The position numbers and the translations under genes were made by a program. DNA of 64,000 nt from DASUAS01 sp963819475 (GTDB lineage: Bacteria; Actinomycetota; Acidimicrobiia; IMCC26256; DASPTH01). Within the stretch, counting starts at the first letter, position 1. Every line of letters starts with the position of its first letter. Location of the stretch: assembly GCA_963819475.1 (NCBI GenBank), contig CAWFWE010000002.1, positions 186,001 to 250,000 on the forward strand, given 5' to 3'. A model generated the notes under the pieces. It was not told the DNA's origin, did not search any database, and saw nothing but the letters and a program-made list of their open reading frames with translations. Below are positions 27,306 through 36,263 of this stretch, piece by piece.

Positions 27306-28705
27306 TCAGGCGGGAGCCGCCGCCGCGACCGCGGCCGCGATCCCGGGGCGCAACGACTCCACCCAACTGCGGTCTTGGTCGGCGCGCGGCACGCGCCACG
27401 TCGTCGTCGGTGATGCCGTACACCGCACGGGCGTTGACGCCGAGGATCTTCGCCTTGGTCTCGACGGTCAGCGGCGGGTAGCCGAACTCCTCCTGCATCC
27501 GCGTCGGGATCGTGAACGTGCGGAACGCGTCGATGAGCGGCTGGGGTGACCCGTACCAGATCGAGTCCGTGCCCCACACGATGCGGTTCGGGCCCGACCG
27601 CGAGGAGCAGCTTGCCGAGCACGTGCGCGGCCTCGGTCGGTCGCCGCAACATCAGGTACCACGTGCTCCCCAGCTCGGCGTAGACGTTGGCGCCCGGCGC
27701 CACGCCCGCCGCGGCCAGGCTCGCGACCAGGCGGTCGACGCCGGTCGGCGTGATCGGGTCGAAGGCGCCTTCCTCGCGCTCAGGGTCGCGTTCGTAGCCG
27801 GAGTGGTACACGAGGAAGTGCACGTCGGGGAAGGCCGCCGCCGCGGGACCGACGTCGCGCGGTGAGGCGGCCGCCACCGACGCGGCAGGAATCGGACCGC
27901 CCAACCCCTTGTGCACGGCCACGACGCGCGTCCCCGAGGCCCGGACGCGCTCGAGGAACGGGAAGCCGATCTCGTCGTCGTCCAGGAACCAGCCGCCCGT
28001 GGGCGACGCCGCGGTCGGCGGACCGTAGAGCGGATAGCACTTCCAGCCCGACGGTCGGAGCGAGTCGTGCCGTTCCACCATCGCGTCGAGCTCGCGAGGC
28101 CCGAGGTTGGGGTGGACGATGGAGTGGGTCAGCACCCGACCGGTGCCCGCGTAGCGGTCGACCACCTCGCGGGCGACGGCGATCTGCGGGTTCAGCAGCA
28201 CGTTGTGGTCGCCGACACCGGGCGTCGACGTGAGGAGCGCGATCGCGGTCTCGCTGGCGCCGAACACGTGGCCCGCCCACGCGGCGGCATCGAGGAGGTG
28301 TGGGTCGACGGTCGCCCACCGGTCGGGGTCGACCATGCTCAGGAACCCGGCGAGGGCGGCGGCGCCGTCGCCGTGCCACCGGTTGGGGTCGACGAGGTGC
28401 GTCTGCACGTCGATCACGGGTCCGGTCGACGCGAACACGGCTTCGGCGGCCTCCGCGTCGACCTCGGCCTCGACCGGTACCAGGGAGAAGTCGCCGCCCG
28501 CCTCGGCGTCGAGGGCGCGCAACGCGGTGGCGAGGCCCCGGCGGTCACCGTGGTAGGCATCGGTCGTGAGGCCGAGCCGGTGGGCGTGCCGCGCCGCGGT
28601 CGTGGCCACCGTGCTCGCGGTGCGGTGCAGGCGCGCGTCCCAGGGCACCGGCGCGTACTCGTCGGACGAGCGGGGCCGGAGCAGCGGTGGGACGGGGCCG
28701 TTCAC
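27306..28705 (-). CDS. Amidohydrolase family protein (two frameshifts)
   Basis: Starts at GTG 28705, overlapping the nitroreductase stop by GTGA. The barrel is clear (VIDVQTHLVDPNRW, WKCYPLYGPP, VVAVHKGLGGP, FLVYHSGYERDP), then the frame changes at about 27589-27597 (GGGCCC run) into IVWGTDSIWYGSPQPLIDAF with the conserved Asp. It changes again at about 27381-27396 into RADQDRSWVESLRPGIAAAV and stop at 27306. Both look like single extra bases. Joined length about 465 residues. An N-terminal segment of about 110 residues precedes the barrel. Confidence 0.78.
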
Positions 28706-29337
28706 CGCGTCGCGCCCCACGACTCCCAGAACGTGACCGTCTCGGGCGGCGGTCGGGTCGCCCGCTGGAAGTCGGTCCCGATGGTGTGCGCCACCGGGAA
28801 CATCGCCACCTGCGTGACGGTGTCGGGGATGCCGAGGATCCGCGCCGCCTCGGGTTCGTTCCAGAGGTGCGCGGTCGTCCACACCGAGCCGAGGCCGCGC
28901 GACCGGAGGGCGAGGAGGAAGCTCCACGCCGCCGGGAGGATCGAGCCGAACGACGTCGCGGCAACGATGAGCGGCGCGCCGTCGAACCGTCGCTCGATGC
29001 ACGGGATGACGAGCACCGGCACCTGTTCGAGGGTGGTGGCCAGCTGGAGGGCGCTCTCGTACACATGTCGGGTCTGCGGGTCCTCTTCCTCGGCCGCGCC
29101 CTTCTCCAGGTAGCTCAGGCAGCCGCCGCGGTAGACCTCGGCCAGCGCGGCCTTGGTCACCGGCTCGGTCACCACCAGCCAACGCCACGACTGCGCGTTC
29201 GTGCCCGTCGGCGCCTGTTGCGCGAGCCCGATGCACTCGAGGATCACCTCGGGGTCGACCGGGCGGTCGAAGTCGAGGCGCCGACGGACCGCACGCGTGG
29301 TGGCGAGCAGCTCGTCGGTCATCGCGGTGTCGAACAT
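28702..29337 (-). CDS. Nitroreductase family protein
   Basis: 211 residues, FMN-binding nitroreductase fold: TRAVRRRLDFDRPVDPEVILECIGLAQQAPTGTNAQSWRWLVVTEP at the N-terminus and RGLGSVWTTAHLW with the C-terminal phosphate-binding arm. Start ATG 29337, or ATG 29322. It is first in an operon with the amidohydrolase. Probable oxidoreductase for quinones, nitro groups or enoyl compounds. Confidence 0.85.
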   Translation of the reverse strand: MFDTAMTDELLATTRAVRRRLDFDRPVDPEVILECIGLAQQAPTGTNAQSWRWLVVTEPVTKAALAEVYRGGCLSYLEKGAAEEEDPQTRHVYESALQLATTLEQVPVLVIPCIERRFDGAPLIVAATSFGSILPAAWSFLLALRSRGLGSVWTTAHLWNEPEAARILGIPDTVTQVAMFPVAHTIGTDFQRATRPPPETVTFWESWGATR

Positions 29338-29638
29338 CGGTGCTCCGCTCCTCGAACCGCTGGTGCTCCGTGGCGCGGAACAGCCTGGCTGGCGCCCCGA
29401 CCTCCGTCAAAGCGGCCACGCCGCCCCGCTGGACACCACTCTTCGTGACCGTGTACACTCACCGCAGGCACGTTTACCACGGAGAGCGGTGAACGTGGCG
29501 GGGTATCTCGGGAGCCGGGGCGGCTCTCGCGCTATCCGTGAGGAAACTCTGCCGGCACCTGGTCACTGACAGTGGCGATGACCGTAGGTCCAGGACGCCG
29601 GTGAGTTCCAAGGCGACGATCCGAGGGAGGCAGGACCG
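29338..29638. promoter_or_regulatory. Intergenic region with inverted repeats, no gene seen
   Basis: 301 bp between divergent genes. It holds an 8-bp palindrome GTGTACAC at 29451-29458 and a 10-bp near-perfect inverted repeat CACGTTTACC (29469-29478) / GGTGAACGTG (29488-29497). These are possible regulator sites for the secreted protein downstream or the nitroreductase. GGGAGG before 29639 is the ribosome site. No RNA gene recognised. Confidence 0.35.
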
Positions 29639-30130
29639 ATGAAACACTTCAAAGCCGCGGCCGCGATCGGGGTGCTGGCGTTCGCCAGCATCCTGTTGGT
29701 CGGGACGGCGGGAGCCCACCATCTGGCGCCGGATACGGCGGTGACCTTGACGTGCTCCACGGCGTCGGTCGAGTATCAGGCGTTTGGCGCGGCCGACTTG
29801 CCGATCACGTTCCACATCACGGTGAACGGCGAGTCCCACGACTTGGTGGCCAGTGCAGATGCCGTTCCGGACGGGACCGCAAGCGTCGACATCTCGAGCC
29901 TGACGAACGAATTCAACGGCGCCGCGGGCACCGTCAGCGGCGATGTCACCTGGACCGACCATTCCACCCCTGAAGGTGCCGTCGGCCCGGTGGAACTGAC
30001 GTGCGGTGACCCGCCGCCCACGACCACGACCACGACCACGCCACCGCAGGTGTCACCGGCGGCTGTCGTCAGTCCGCCGGCCGCACCTGCAGTTGCCGTC
30101 ACCAACGTGTCACCGGCGTTCACCGGCTGA
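29639..30130 (+). CDS. Secreted Thr/Pro-rich protein with immunoglobulin-like core
   Basis: 163 residues. Residues 1-26 are a Sec signal peptide (KAAAAIGVLAFASILLVGTAGAHH). The next 95 residues are strand-rich with two Cys (LTCSTAS, ELTCGDP) that could form a disulfide across a beta-sandwich. Then comes a PPPTTTTTTT linker and an Ala/Val/Pro tail ending PAFTG and stop. Surface proteins of related bacteria often carry such linkers before an anchor; here no anchor follows. Not recognised further. Confidence 0.65.
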   Translation: MKHFKAAAAIGVLAFASILLVGTAGAHHLAPDTAVTLTCSTASVEYQAFGAADLPITFHITVNGESHDLVASADAVPDGTASVDISSLTNEFNGAAGTVSGDVTWTDHSTPEGAVGPVELTCGDPPPTTTTTTTPPQVSPAAVVSPPAAPAVAVTNVSPAFTG

Positions 30131-30173
30131 GCCGAGTCGGACTCGAGCCGGGTACCTCGGCCGCGTCGTGGGG

Positions 30174-31350
30174 TCAGTTGCGCGGGATCTGACTCCACGG
30201 CGTGTTCGGGTCGAGGCCGGGCTCGCGGCGGCAGCCCGAGCACGCGCTCGCCGATGATGTTCATCTGGATCTGCGTGGTCCCGCCGGCGATGGTGCCGCC
30301 GGGCGCGCCGACGAACGAGAGCACGGGGTCACCGCGCATCACTTCGCGTTCGTCGAGCTGGTCGCGGGTGTACGGGCTCGACAGCACCGTGCCATCGGGA
30401 CCCATGAGGTCGACGACGAGCTCGCTGACCCCGGTCAGGACCCGGCCCGACAGCAGCTTGAGCACCGACCCCTCGGGGCCGGGCACGCCCTTCTCGCGCT
30501 TCGCCTGGGCGCGCAGGCTCCCGAGCCGCAGGACCTCGGCGTCGATCCAGAGCCGCATCAGCCGGTCGCGCATCACCGGCGACCGGTTGTCGTACCGCTT
30601 CCACGCTGCCACCGCGCCGGCGATCGGGCCCGAACCCCGTGGTGCCACCTCGCTGCCGATCGAGACCCGCTCGTTCATCAGCGTGGCGTTGGCGGTGCGC
30701 CAGCCGTCGCCCACCTCGCCGACGCGCATGGAGTCGGGCGCCTTGGCGTTGGTGAAGAACACCTCGTTGAAGCCGGAGGCACCGGCCATGCTGCGGATCG
30801 GCCGCACCTCTACGCCGGGCTGGTGCATGTCGATGATGAACGCAGTGAGGCCCTTGTGCTTCGGCGCCTCCGGATCGGTGCGGGCGAGCAGCAGGCCGAA
30901 GCGCGCCTGGTGCGCCATCGACGTCCAGATCTTCGAGCCGTTGACCACCCACTCGTCGCCGTCGCGCTCGGCGCGGGTCGCCAATCCCGCGACGTCGGAG
31001 CCGGCGCCCGGCTCGCTGAACAGCTGGCACCAGATCTCCTCGGCGGTGAAGATCGGGCGGAGGAACCGCTCCTGCTGCTCGCGGGTGCCGCGGGCCACGA
31101 TCGTCGGGCCGCACATGCCGATGCCCATCGCGTTGCGGATCCACGGGTAGCGACGGCCAGCGCGCTCGAGTGCCTCGTCGACGATCTCCTGCAGCTTCGG
31201 GGAGGCGTCGAGGCCGCCGAGGCCCACCGGGTAGTCCATGCGGGCGAGCCCGGCGTCGAACTGCGCGCCCAGGAACGCGGTCTCGTCGTCGTCGCCGTGC
31301 TCGGCGAGCAACCGATCGACGCGCGCGTGGACGTCGCTCTCGCTCACCAT
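30174..31350 (-). CDS. Acyl-CoA dehydrogenase family protein (C-terminal frameshift)
   Basis: ATG 31350. Motifs: CQLFSEPGAGSDVAGLATRA (FAD/substrate region), WVVNGSKIWTSMAHQA, and GGTTQIQMNIIGERVLGLP at the C-terminus. The last about 20 residues change frame at about 30224-30233 (CGCGGCGG) to PREPGLDPNTPWSQIPRN and a stop at 30174; the paralogue at 54058 ends LGLPREP, supporting the join. About 392 residues. The position of the usual catalytic Glu is not in the expected motif, as in FadE-type heteromeric ACADs. Overlaps the aldo/keto reductase gene by 7 bp. Confidence 0.85.
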
Positions 31351-32330
31351 GCGTACGCCTCCGGCGCCGGGCCACCGGGCCCGGGGAAGATCTCGTCGAG
31401 CTGGGCGAGGATCCCGTCGTCGAGCTGCACGTCGAGCGCGCCCATCGCGGTGTCGAGCTGGCCGAGGGTACGCGGGCCGATGATCGGCGCGGTCACCACG
31501 GAGTTGTGGAGCAGCCACGCCAGCGCGACGTCGGCCGGGGGGTGGCCGAGCTCGGCGCACAGCTTCTCCCACACCTCGAGCTGCGGGCGAAGTGCGTCGA
31601 CCCGAGCCTGGACCGCCGCGTTCCCCCGCCGCCCCCCGGCCGCGCGGTCGGCGAGCACGCCACCGAGCAGCCCGCCACCGAGCGGGCTCCACGGGATGAC
31701 GCCGACCCCGTAGCGCTCGCACGCGGGCAGCACCTCGAGCTCGACGGTGCGGGCGGCGAGGTTGTAGAGGCTCTGCTCCGACACCAGGCCGAGCGAGTGA
31801 CGCCGCGCGGCCGCTTCGTTCGCCCGCACGATGTGCCACCCGGCGAAGTTGCTGCTCCCGACGTAGAGCACTTTGCCCTGCTGCACGAGCACGTCCATCG
31901 CCTGCCAGATCTCGTCCCACGGCGTGTCGCGGTCGACGTGGTGGAATTGGTAGAGGTCGATGTGGTCGGTCTGCATCCGGCGCAGGCTGTCGTCGCACGC
32001 CTCGCGGATCGCGAGGGCCGACAGGCGACCCGCGTTCGGCCAGTGGTCGCGTGAGTTGTAGACCTTGGTCGCGATGACGGTGCGCTCGCGCCGACGCTCG
32101 CCCTGCGCGAACCAGCGGCCGATGATCGACTCGGTCAGGCCGCGGCCGTCGCCGTACACGTTCGCGGTGTCGAAGAAGTTGATGCCGAGGTCGAGGGCGC
32201 GGTCCATGATGCGGTGGCCCTCCGCCTCCTCGGTCTGCACGCCGGCCTCCGCCCGCATCCCGAAGTTCATGGTGCCGAGGCACAGCGGGCTCACCCGCAG
32301 TCCGGTGCGGCCGAGCAGTCGGTACTCCAT
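31344..32330 (-). CDS. Aldo/keto reductase
   Basis: 328 residues, NADPH-dependent (beta/alpha)8 barrel. Substrate/cofactor motifs: LGTMNFG, NFFDTANVYGDG with the catalytic Asp and Tyr, VIATKVYN with the Lys, HIDLYQFHHVD with the His, YVGSSNFAGW, and IPWSPLGGGLL with GPRTLGQLD. Shares an operon with the ACAD, cupin and TetR genes. Substrate unknown. Confidence 0.92.
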   Translation of the reverse strand: MEYRLLGRTGLRVSPLCLGTMNFGMRAEAGVQTEEAEGHRIMDRALDLGINFFDTANVYGDGRGLTESIIGRWFAQGERRRERTVIATKVYNSRDHWPNAGRLSALAIREACDDSLRRMQTDHIDLYQFHHVDRDTPWDEIWQAMDVLVQQGKVLYVGSSNFAGWHIVRANEAAARRHSLGLVSEQSLYNLAARTVELEVLPACERYGVGVIPWSPLGGGLLGGVLADRAAGGRRGNAAVQARVDALRPQLEVWEKLCAELGHPPADVALAWLLHNSVVTAPIIGPRTLGQLDTAMGALDVQLDDGILAQLDEIFPGPGGPAPEAYAW

Positions 32331-32350
32331 GCTGATCAGTCCTTGGGTCG

Positions 32351-32674
32351 TCAGTCCTTGAGCTCGATGATGATCTCGGAATAGGGCTCCCGGCCGACGT
32401 TACGCGCGGTCTCGACACCGCCCCGCTCGACGAACACCGCCTGGCCGGGCACGACGTCGGCTTCGAAGTACGGAGGGAGCGTGCTCTTCGTGTCGTCCTC
32501 CTGCAGCGCGGCCACCCGGTCGCCGCCCAGGATCACGAGCACGTAGTCGAGATCGTGGCGGTGGATGTTGCTGTCGCCGCCCGGCGGGATCGTCAACTCC
32601 CAGATCCGCACGCGGTCGTTCTCGACGACGATCCGGTCCCCCATGGGTCCGAGCACCCGCGCATCATCACTCAT
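32351..32674 (-). CDS. Cupin-domain protein
   Basis: 107 residues, a single small beta-barrel: RIWELTIPPGGDSNIHRHDLDYVLVILGG carries a HxH-type metal motif (HRHD), and AVFVERGGVETARNVGREPYSEIIIEL the second. Possible role as a small dioxygenase, isomerase or sensor. Overlaps the TetR gene end by 8 bp. Confidence 0.8.
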   Translation of the reverse strand: MSDDARVLGPMGDRIVVENDRVRIWELTIPPGGDSNIHRHDLDYVLVILGGDRVAALQEDDTKSTLPPYFEADVVPGQAVFVERGGVETARNVGREPYSEIIIELKD

Positions 32675-33341
32675 GTCGTTCCCCCTCGTGTCGATCGCCG
32701 CCGATCCCGTCGAGGCAGAAGCGCACGAGGTGGTCGGTCTCGGCGGCGGTGGGTCGGGTGGCGTGGATCAGGTGATCGCGCAGCGTCGCGAACACCGTGC
32801 GGTACACGAGCACGGCATCGTCGCGCGCGTTCCCGGAGCGGTGCAGCGCGACGATCGCACCGGCGAGGAGATCGACCAGCAGGTCGACCGACGCCTGCTG
32901 CTCGCGCGGGAACGCCTCGGCCAGCCGGTCCTGGTCGGTCAAGAACGGCCTCGTCCGCCCCGCCGCCCGCGTGTCGGACGCCTGGGCGAGCACACCCTCG
33001 ATCCAGGCGCGGACGCGGTCGGCCGCCGTGGTCGCCCGGTTCATCCGGCGTTCGAGCGAGCCGACCAGGCGGCGGCGCCCGTCGTCGAGCAACAGCAGGA
33101 ACAGCTCGTCCTTCGATTGGAAGTAGCGGTAGAAGGCCTGCGTCGACAGATTGCTCGCGGCCAGGATCTCCCGCAGTGACGGATCCACGTTCCCCGTCTG
33201 CTCGATGAGGTCGTAGGTGGCCTCGAGCACCCGCTGGATCTCCTCCGCGTACTGCGTACGGCGGTCGCCCAGCGAGCGGTCGACCGCTCGGTTCGCCAGG
33301 GTGCCCATGAGGTCGTCGACCAAAGCATCGCTCCCATGCAT
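32667..33341 (-). CDS. TetR family transcriptional regulator
   Basis: 224 residues. The N-terminal helix-turn-helix runs about residues 30-75 (EEIQRVLEATYDLIEQ..., LREILAASNLSTQAFYRYFQSKDELFLLLL), followed by an all-helical ligand-binding domain. It lies first in the minus-strand operon with cupin, aldo/keto reductase and ACAD, and is divergent from the oxidoreductase operon at 33416, so it probably regulates one or both. A candidate operator is at 33346-33359. Confidence 0.88.
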   Translation of the reverse strand: MHGSDALVDDLMGTLANRAVDRSLGDRRTQYAEEIQRVLEATYDLIEQTGNVDPSLREILAASNLSTQAFYRYFQSKDELFLLLLDDGRRRLVGSLERRMNRATTAADRVRAWIEGVLAQASDTRAAGRTRPFLTDQDRLAEAFPREQQASVDLLVDLLAGAIVALHRSGNARDDAVLVYRTVFATLRDHLIHATRPTAAETDHLVRFCLDGIGGDRHEGERHE

Positions 33342-33345
33342 GCAG

Positions 33346-33359
33346 AGCAGTGATCTGCT
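33346..33359. promoter_or_regulatory. Inverted repeat in the TetR / oxidoreductase divergent promoter
   Basis: AGCAG-TGAT-CTGCT lies five bases upstream of the TetR ATG, within the 74-bp divergent gap. An AGTACT palindrome follows at about 33370-33375. Position and symmetry suit a TetR-type operator controlling both directions. Confidence 0.45.
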
Positions 33360-33415
33360 AGGTTCAGAACAGTACTCTCACCGACGCCCACCGCGCCGGA
33401 CCTGCTGGGGGCCAC

Positions 33416-33991
33416 ATGGAACGCGAACTCCTGCTCACGGGGATCGGCGGCCAGGGCGTCCAGCTCGCGGCGCAGGTGCTCGCCCGGGCCGCGATCGCCG
33501 AGGGCCGCTCGGTCCAGATGTTCGGCAGCTACGGCGGGATGATGCGGGGTGGCAACACCGAGGCGACGGTGGTGATCGCCGACGGTGCCATCGAGGCGCC
33601 ACCCACGGTGTCCGACGCGTGGTCGGCGATCTTCATGCACCACGACTTCTCGGAACCCACGCGAGCCAAGCTGCGGCCCGGCAGCCTGGTGCTGGTGAAC
33701 ACCACCGTGTTCGAGGACGGGTTCGACCCGGTCGAGCTGCGCGTGGTCGAGATCCCCGCCACCGACCTCGCCGTCGACCTCGGCAACATCATGACCGCGT
33801 CGATGGTGATGCTCGGCGCGTACGTCGCCGCGACCGGCATGGTGTCGTTCGACGCGCTCGACGCCGCGGTGGCCGAGTCGCTGCCGCCGTACCGCACCCA
33901 ACACGTCGCGCTCAACGTGGCCGCGCTCGCGGTCGGCCGCGACGCGGTTCCGTCCCGCGTCGCGCCTGCATGGGAAGCGGTGCCCGCGTGA
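33416..33991 (+). CDS. 2-oxoacid:acceptor oxidoreductase, gamma subunit
   Basis: 191 residues. LLLTGIGGQGVQLAAQVLARAA is the gamma-subunit signature, followed by FGSYGGMMRGGNTEATVVIAD. It is the first of four subunit genes (gamma, delta ferredoxin, alpha, beta) of a CoA-dependent pyruvate/2-ketoglutarate/indolepyruvate:ferredoxin oxidoreductase. Such enzymes convert a 2-oxoacid and CoA to acyl-CoA plus CO2 and reduce ferredoxin. Confidence 0.88.
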   Translation: MERELLLTGIGGQGVQLAAQVLARAAIAEGRSVQMFGSYGGMMRGGNTEATVVIADGAIEAPPTVSDAWSAIFMHHDFSEPTRAKLRPGSLVLVNTTVFEDGFDPVELRVVEIPATDLAVDLGNIMTASMVMLGAYVAATGMVSFDALDAAVAESLPPYRTQHVALNVAALAVGRDAVPSRVAPAWEAVPA

Positions 33992-34028
33992 GCGTGAGCG
34001 AGCCGGGTATCCCGGCGAGTAGCGAACG
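33987..34028 (+). repeat. Dispersed palindromic repeat, copy 2
   Basis: Identical over 42 bp to the reverse complement of 10099-10140. It begins at the TGA stop of the gamma-subunit gene and runs to 22 bases before the ferredoxin ATG. The core hairpin is GCCGGG-TAT-CCCGGC. Confidence 0.85.
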
Positions 34029-34049
34029 CCGAATGGAGGAGGTGCGCGC

Positions 34050-34307
34050 ATGAGCACCGTGCTCACCCGCGGCACCGTCGTGATCGACGTCGAGGCGTGC
34101 AAGGGCTGCGACCTGTGCATCGACGCCTGCCCGCCCCGGGTCCTGGAGATGACGGTCCACGAGGTCAACACCCGCGGCTACCGGTTCCCGCGCCTACTCC
34201 CCGGCTGCACCGGGTGCCAGGCGTGTGCGTGGATCTGCCCCGACTTCTGCTTCCAGGTCTACAAGTACGACCGCCCCGTCGAGCTGACCGTCGGCGAGGC
34301 CTCGTGA
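34050..34307 (+). CDS. 2-oxoacid:acceptor oxidoreductase, delta subunit (2x[4Fe-4S] ferredoxin)
   Basis: 85 residues with two cluster motifs: C17xxC20xxC23xxxC27P and C53xxC56xxC59xxxC63P. It carries electrons from the catalytic TPP domain to an external ferredoxin. Preceded by GGAGGAGGTG. The stop overlaps the GTG of the alpha subunit (GTGA). Confidence 0.9.
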   Translation: MSTVLTRGTVVIDVEACKGCDLCIDACPPRVLEMTVHEVNTRGYRFPRLLPGCTGCQACAWICPDFCFQVYKYDRPVELTVGEAS

Positions 34308-35386
34308 CGCCGGCGACCGCCCCCACGCTGCTCGAGGGCTCCGAGGCGATCGCCGACGCCATGGTCGCCGCCGGGTGCCGCTTCTTCAGCGGTTACCCGA
34401 TGACACCGTTCACCGAGGTGCTCGAGCACATGGCGGCCAAGCTGCCCGGCGTCGGGGGCACGTGCATGAACGCCGAGAGCGAGCTCGAGGCGGTGGGCAT
34501 GGCGTGGGGCGCGGCCGCCACCGGCACCCCCAGCGCGACCGGATCGACCGGTCAGGGGCTCTCGCTGATGCAGGAGTCGCTCGCCGAGCTCGCCTACGCC
34601 GCGGTGCCCCTGGTGGTGCTCAACATGGCGCGCGCGCAGGGCGACTACTGGCAGGCCACGCGCGGCCCCGGGCACGGCGACGCCCGCATGCCGGTCCTGG
34701 CACCGATGGACGTGCCCGAGGCCACCGAGCTCACGCAGTTGGCGTTCCACCTGACCGCGCGCTGGCGCAATCCCGTCCTGCTGTTCGGCGACTACTACCT
34801 CGCCCACACGTCCACCTCGGTGACCCTGGCGCCGCTCGACCTCCCGGCGGTCCCCGCCGACGACTGGTCGCTCGACGGGTCCACCAGTGGCACCGGCCGG
34901 GCGCGGCTGGTGTCGCCGCTCGGCACCACCAAGCGCAACGACCGCGGCGGCTACGACCTCGCGCAGCACTACGCGCGCTGCGCGGCGCGCACCGAGGAGA
35001 TGTTGGCCGGCATCACGCCGCTGGTCGAGACCCGCGACACCGACGATGCCGACGTCGTCGTGGTCGCGTTCGGCACGCCCGCGAAGTACGTGCGCGCCGC
35101 GGTCGCCCGCCTCCGCGCCGAGGGTGCGCGGGTCGGGTTCGTGCGTCCGATCACACTCCTGCCCTTCCCGAGCGACGCCGTCGCCCGGGCCGCGGCCGGC
35201 GCGTGGGTCGTCGGCGTGTACGAGAACAACCAGGGCCAGATGGTCGACGACGTCCGCCTCGCCGTCGCCGGCGCGACGCCCGTCGAGTTCATCGGCCGCC
35301 TCAGCCTCGACGGCTCGGGGTTCGGGATCGCGCCCGACCTCGACGGCGGCTACCTGCGCGAGCGGATCGAGGAGCTGCTGGCATGA
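34304..35386 (+). CDS. 2-oxoacid:acceptor oxidoreductase, alpha subunit
   Basis: 360 residues. N-terminal pyrimidine-binding-type domain with LLEGSEAIADAMVAAGCRFFSGYPMTPFTEVLEHMAA, NAESELEAVGMAWGAAATG, and a Rossmann-like C-terminal domain with VVAFGTPAKYVRAAV and VGVYENNQGQMVDDVRL. GTG start coupled to the ferredoxin stop. Best matched to the KorA/VorB-type subunits; the exact 2-oxoacid is not evident. Confidence 0.9.
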   Translation: MTPATAPTLLEGSEAIADAMVAAGCRFFSGYPMTPFTEVLEHMAAKLPGVGGTCMNAESELEAVGMAWGAAATGTPSATGSTGQGLSLMQESLAELAYAAVPLVVLNMARAQGDYWQATRGPGHGDARMPVLAPMDVPEATELTQLAFHLTARWRNPVLLFGDYYLAHTSTSVTLAPLDLPAVPADDWSLDGSTSGTGRARLVSPLGTTKRNDRGGYDLAQHYARCAARTEEMLAGITPLVETRDTDDADVVVVAFGTPAKYVRAAVARLRAEGARVGFVRPITLLPFPSDAVARAAAGAWVVGVYENNQGQMVDDVRLAVAGATPVEFIGRLSLDGSGFGIAPDLDGGYLRERIEELLA

Positions 35387-35400
35387 GCCGCCCGGAGCAC

Positions 35401-35449
35401 GCGAGCGAGCGACCGCGGCTCGGGTATCCCGAGCTGCAGCGAGCGAGCC
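35401..35449 (+). repeat. Dispersed palindromic repeat, diverged copy 3
   Basis: In the 91-bp spacer after the alpha-subunit stop: GCGAGCGAGC flanks on both sides of a longer hairpin GCTCGGG-TAT-CCCGAGC (35418-35434). It shares the CGGGTATCCCG core and GCGAGC flanks with copies 1 and 2 but not their full sequence. Confidence 0.65.
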
Positions 35450-35477
35450 ATCGTGCCAGCGACGAGAGCGAGCAAAC

Positions 35478-36263
35478 ATGACCGACTACGTCCCCACCGA
35501 CGCTCCGCCCACGATCGGCGCCCACCTCGTCGACGACTTCACGCCGACGCTGCTCGACATCGGCGAGCACAGCCTCTGCCCCGGCTGCGGCGAGCCGATC
35601 GCGATGCGCGCGGTGCTCGAGGCGATCGAGGCCATCGGCGCGGTGTCACGCGCGATCGGTGTGATCGGGATCGGGTGCTACACCGCCTTCTCCAACAACC
35701 TCGACATCGAGGTGCTGCAAGCCCTCCACGGGCGCGCGCCGTCCCTCGCCACCGGAGTGAAGCGGGCCAAGCCCGACACGCTCGTGCTCACCCTGCAGGG
35801 CGACGGCGACATGGTGAACGAGGGTCTCCAGGAGGTGCTGCACACCGCGGCGCGCGGCGAGAACGTCACCTGCTTCATGCTCGACAACGGCGTGTTCGGC
35901 GAGACCGGTGGGCACATGACCGCCACCACCGCGCTCGGCCAGCGCACGAAGAACACGCTCGACGGACGCGACGCGGCCCAGCACGGCTTCCCCATCCGCA
36001 TCAGCACGCTGATCGCCGAGCTCGATGGCGCCGCCTACGTCGCGCGCGGCGCGGTGAACAACGCCGGCAACGTCGCCCGCACCAAGAAGATGATCCGGCG
36101 CGCGCTCGAGACCCAGGAGGCGGGGCTGGGCTTCTCCTTCGTGGAGATCCTCACCATGTGTCCGACCGGTTGGTTCGTCGAGACCCAAGAGGCCCCCGAC
36201 TACCTCACGTCGACCCTGGCGCCCGTCCACGCGCCCGGCGTGCTCAAGGACGTCCGCGCGTGA
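35478..36263 (+). CDS. 2-oxoacid:acceptor oxidoreductase, beta (TPP-binding) subunit
   Basis: 261 residues. HSLCPGCGEPIAMRAVLEAI carries the CPGCG motif (usual [4Fe-4S]/Zn region), GIGCYTAFS follows, and the thiamine diphosphate motif is LTLQGDGDMVNEG with a later DNGVFGETGGHMTATT. C-terminal MCPTGW. With the three preceding genes it makes the complete catalytic complex. Confidence 0.9.
   Translation: MTDYVPTDAPPTIGAHLVDDFTPTLLDIGEHSLCPGCGEPIAMRAVLEAIEAIGAVSRAIGVIGIGCYTAFSNNLDIEVLQALHGRAPSLATGVKRAKPDTLVLTLQGDGDMVNEGLQEVLHTAARGENVTCFMLDNGVFGETGGHMTATTALGQRTKNTLDGRDAAQHGFPIRISTLIAELDGAAYVARGAVNNAGNVARTKKMIRRALETQEAGLGFSFVEILTMCPTGWFVETQEAPDYLTSTLAPVHAPGVLKDVRA

Noticed and set aside
30008..30044. 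ACGACC microsatellite in the secreted protein gene as a phase-variable switch.
   Set aside because: The unit is six bases, so changes would not shift the frame; it only changes the length of the Thr linker.
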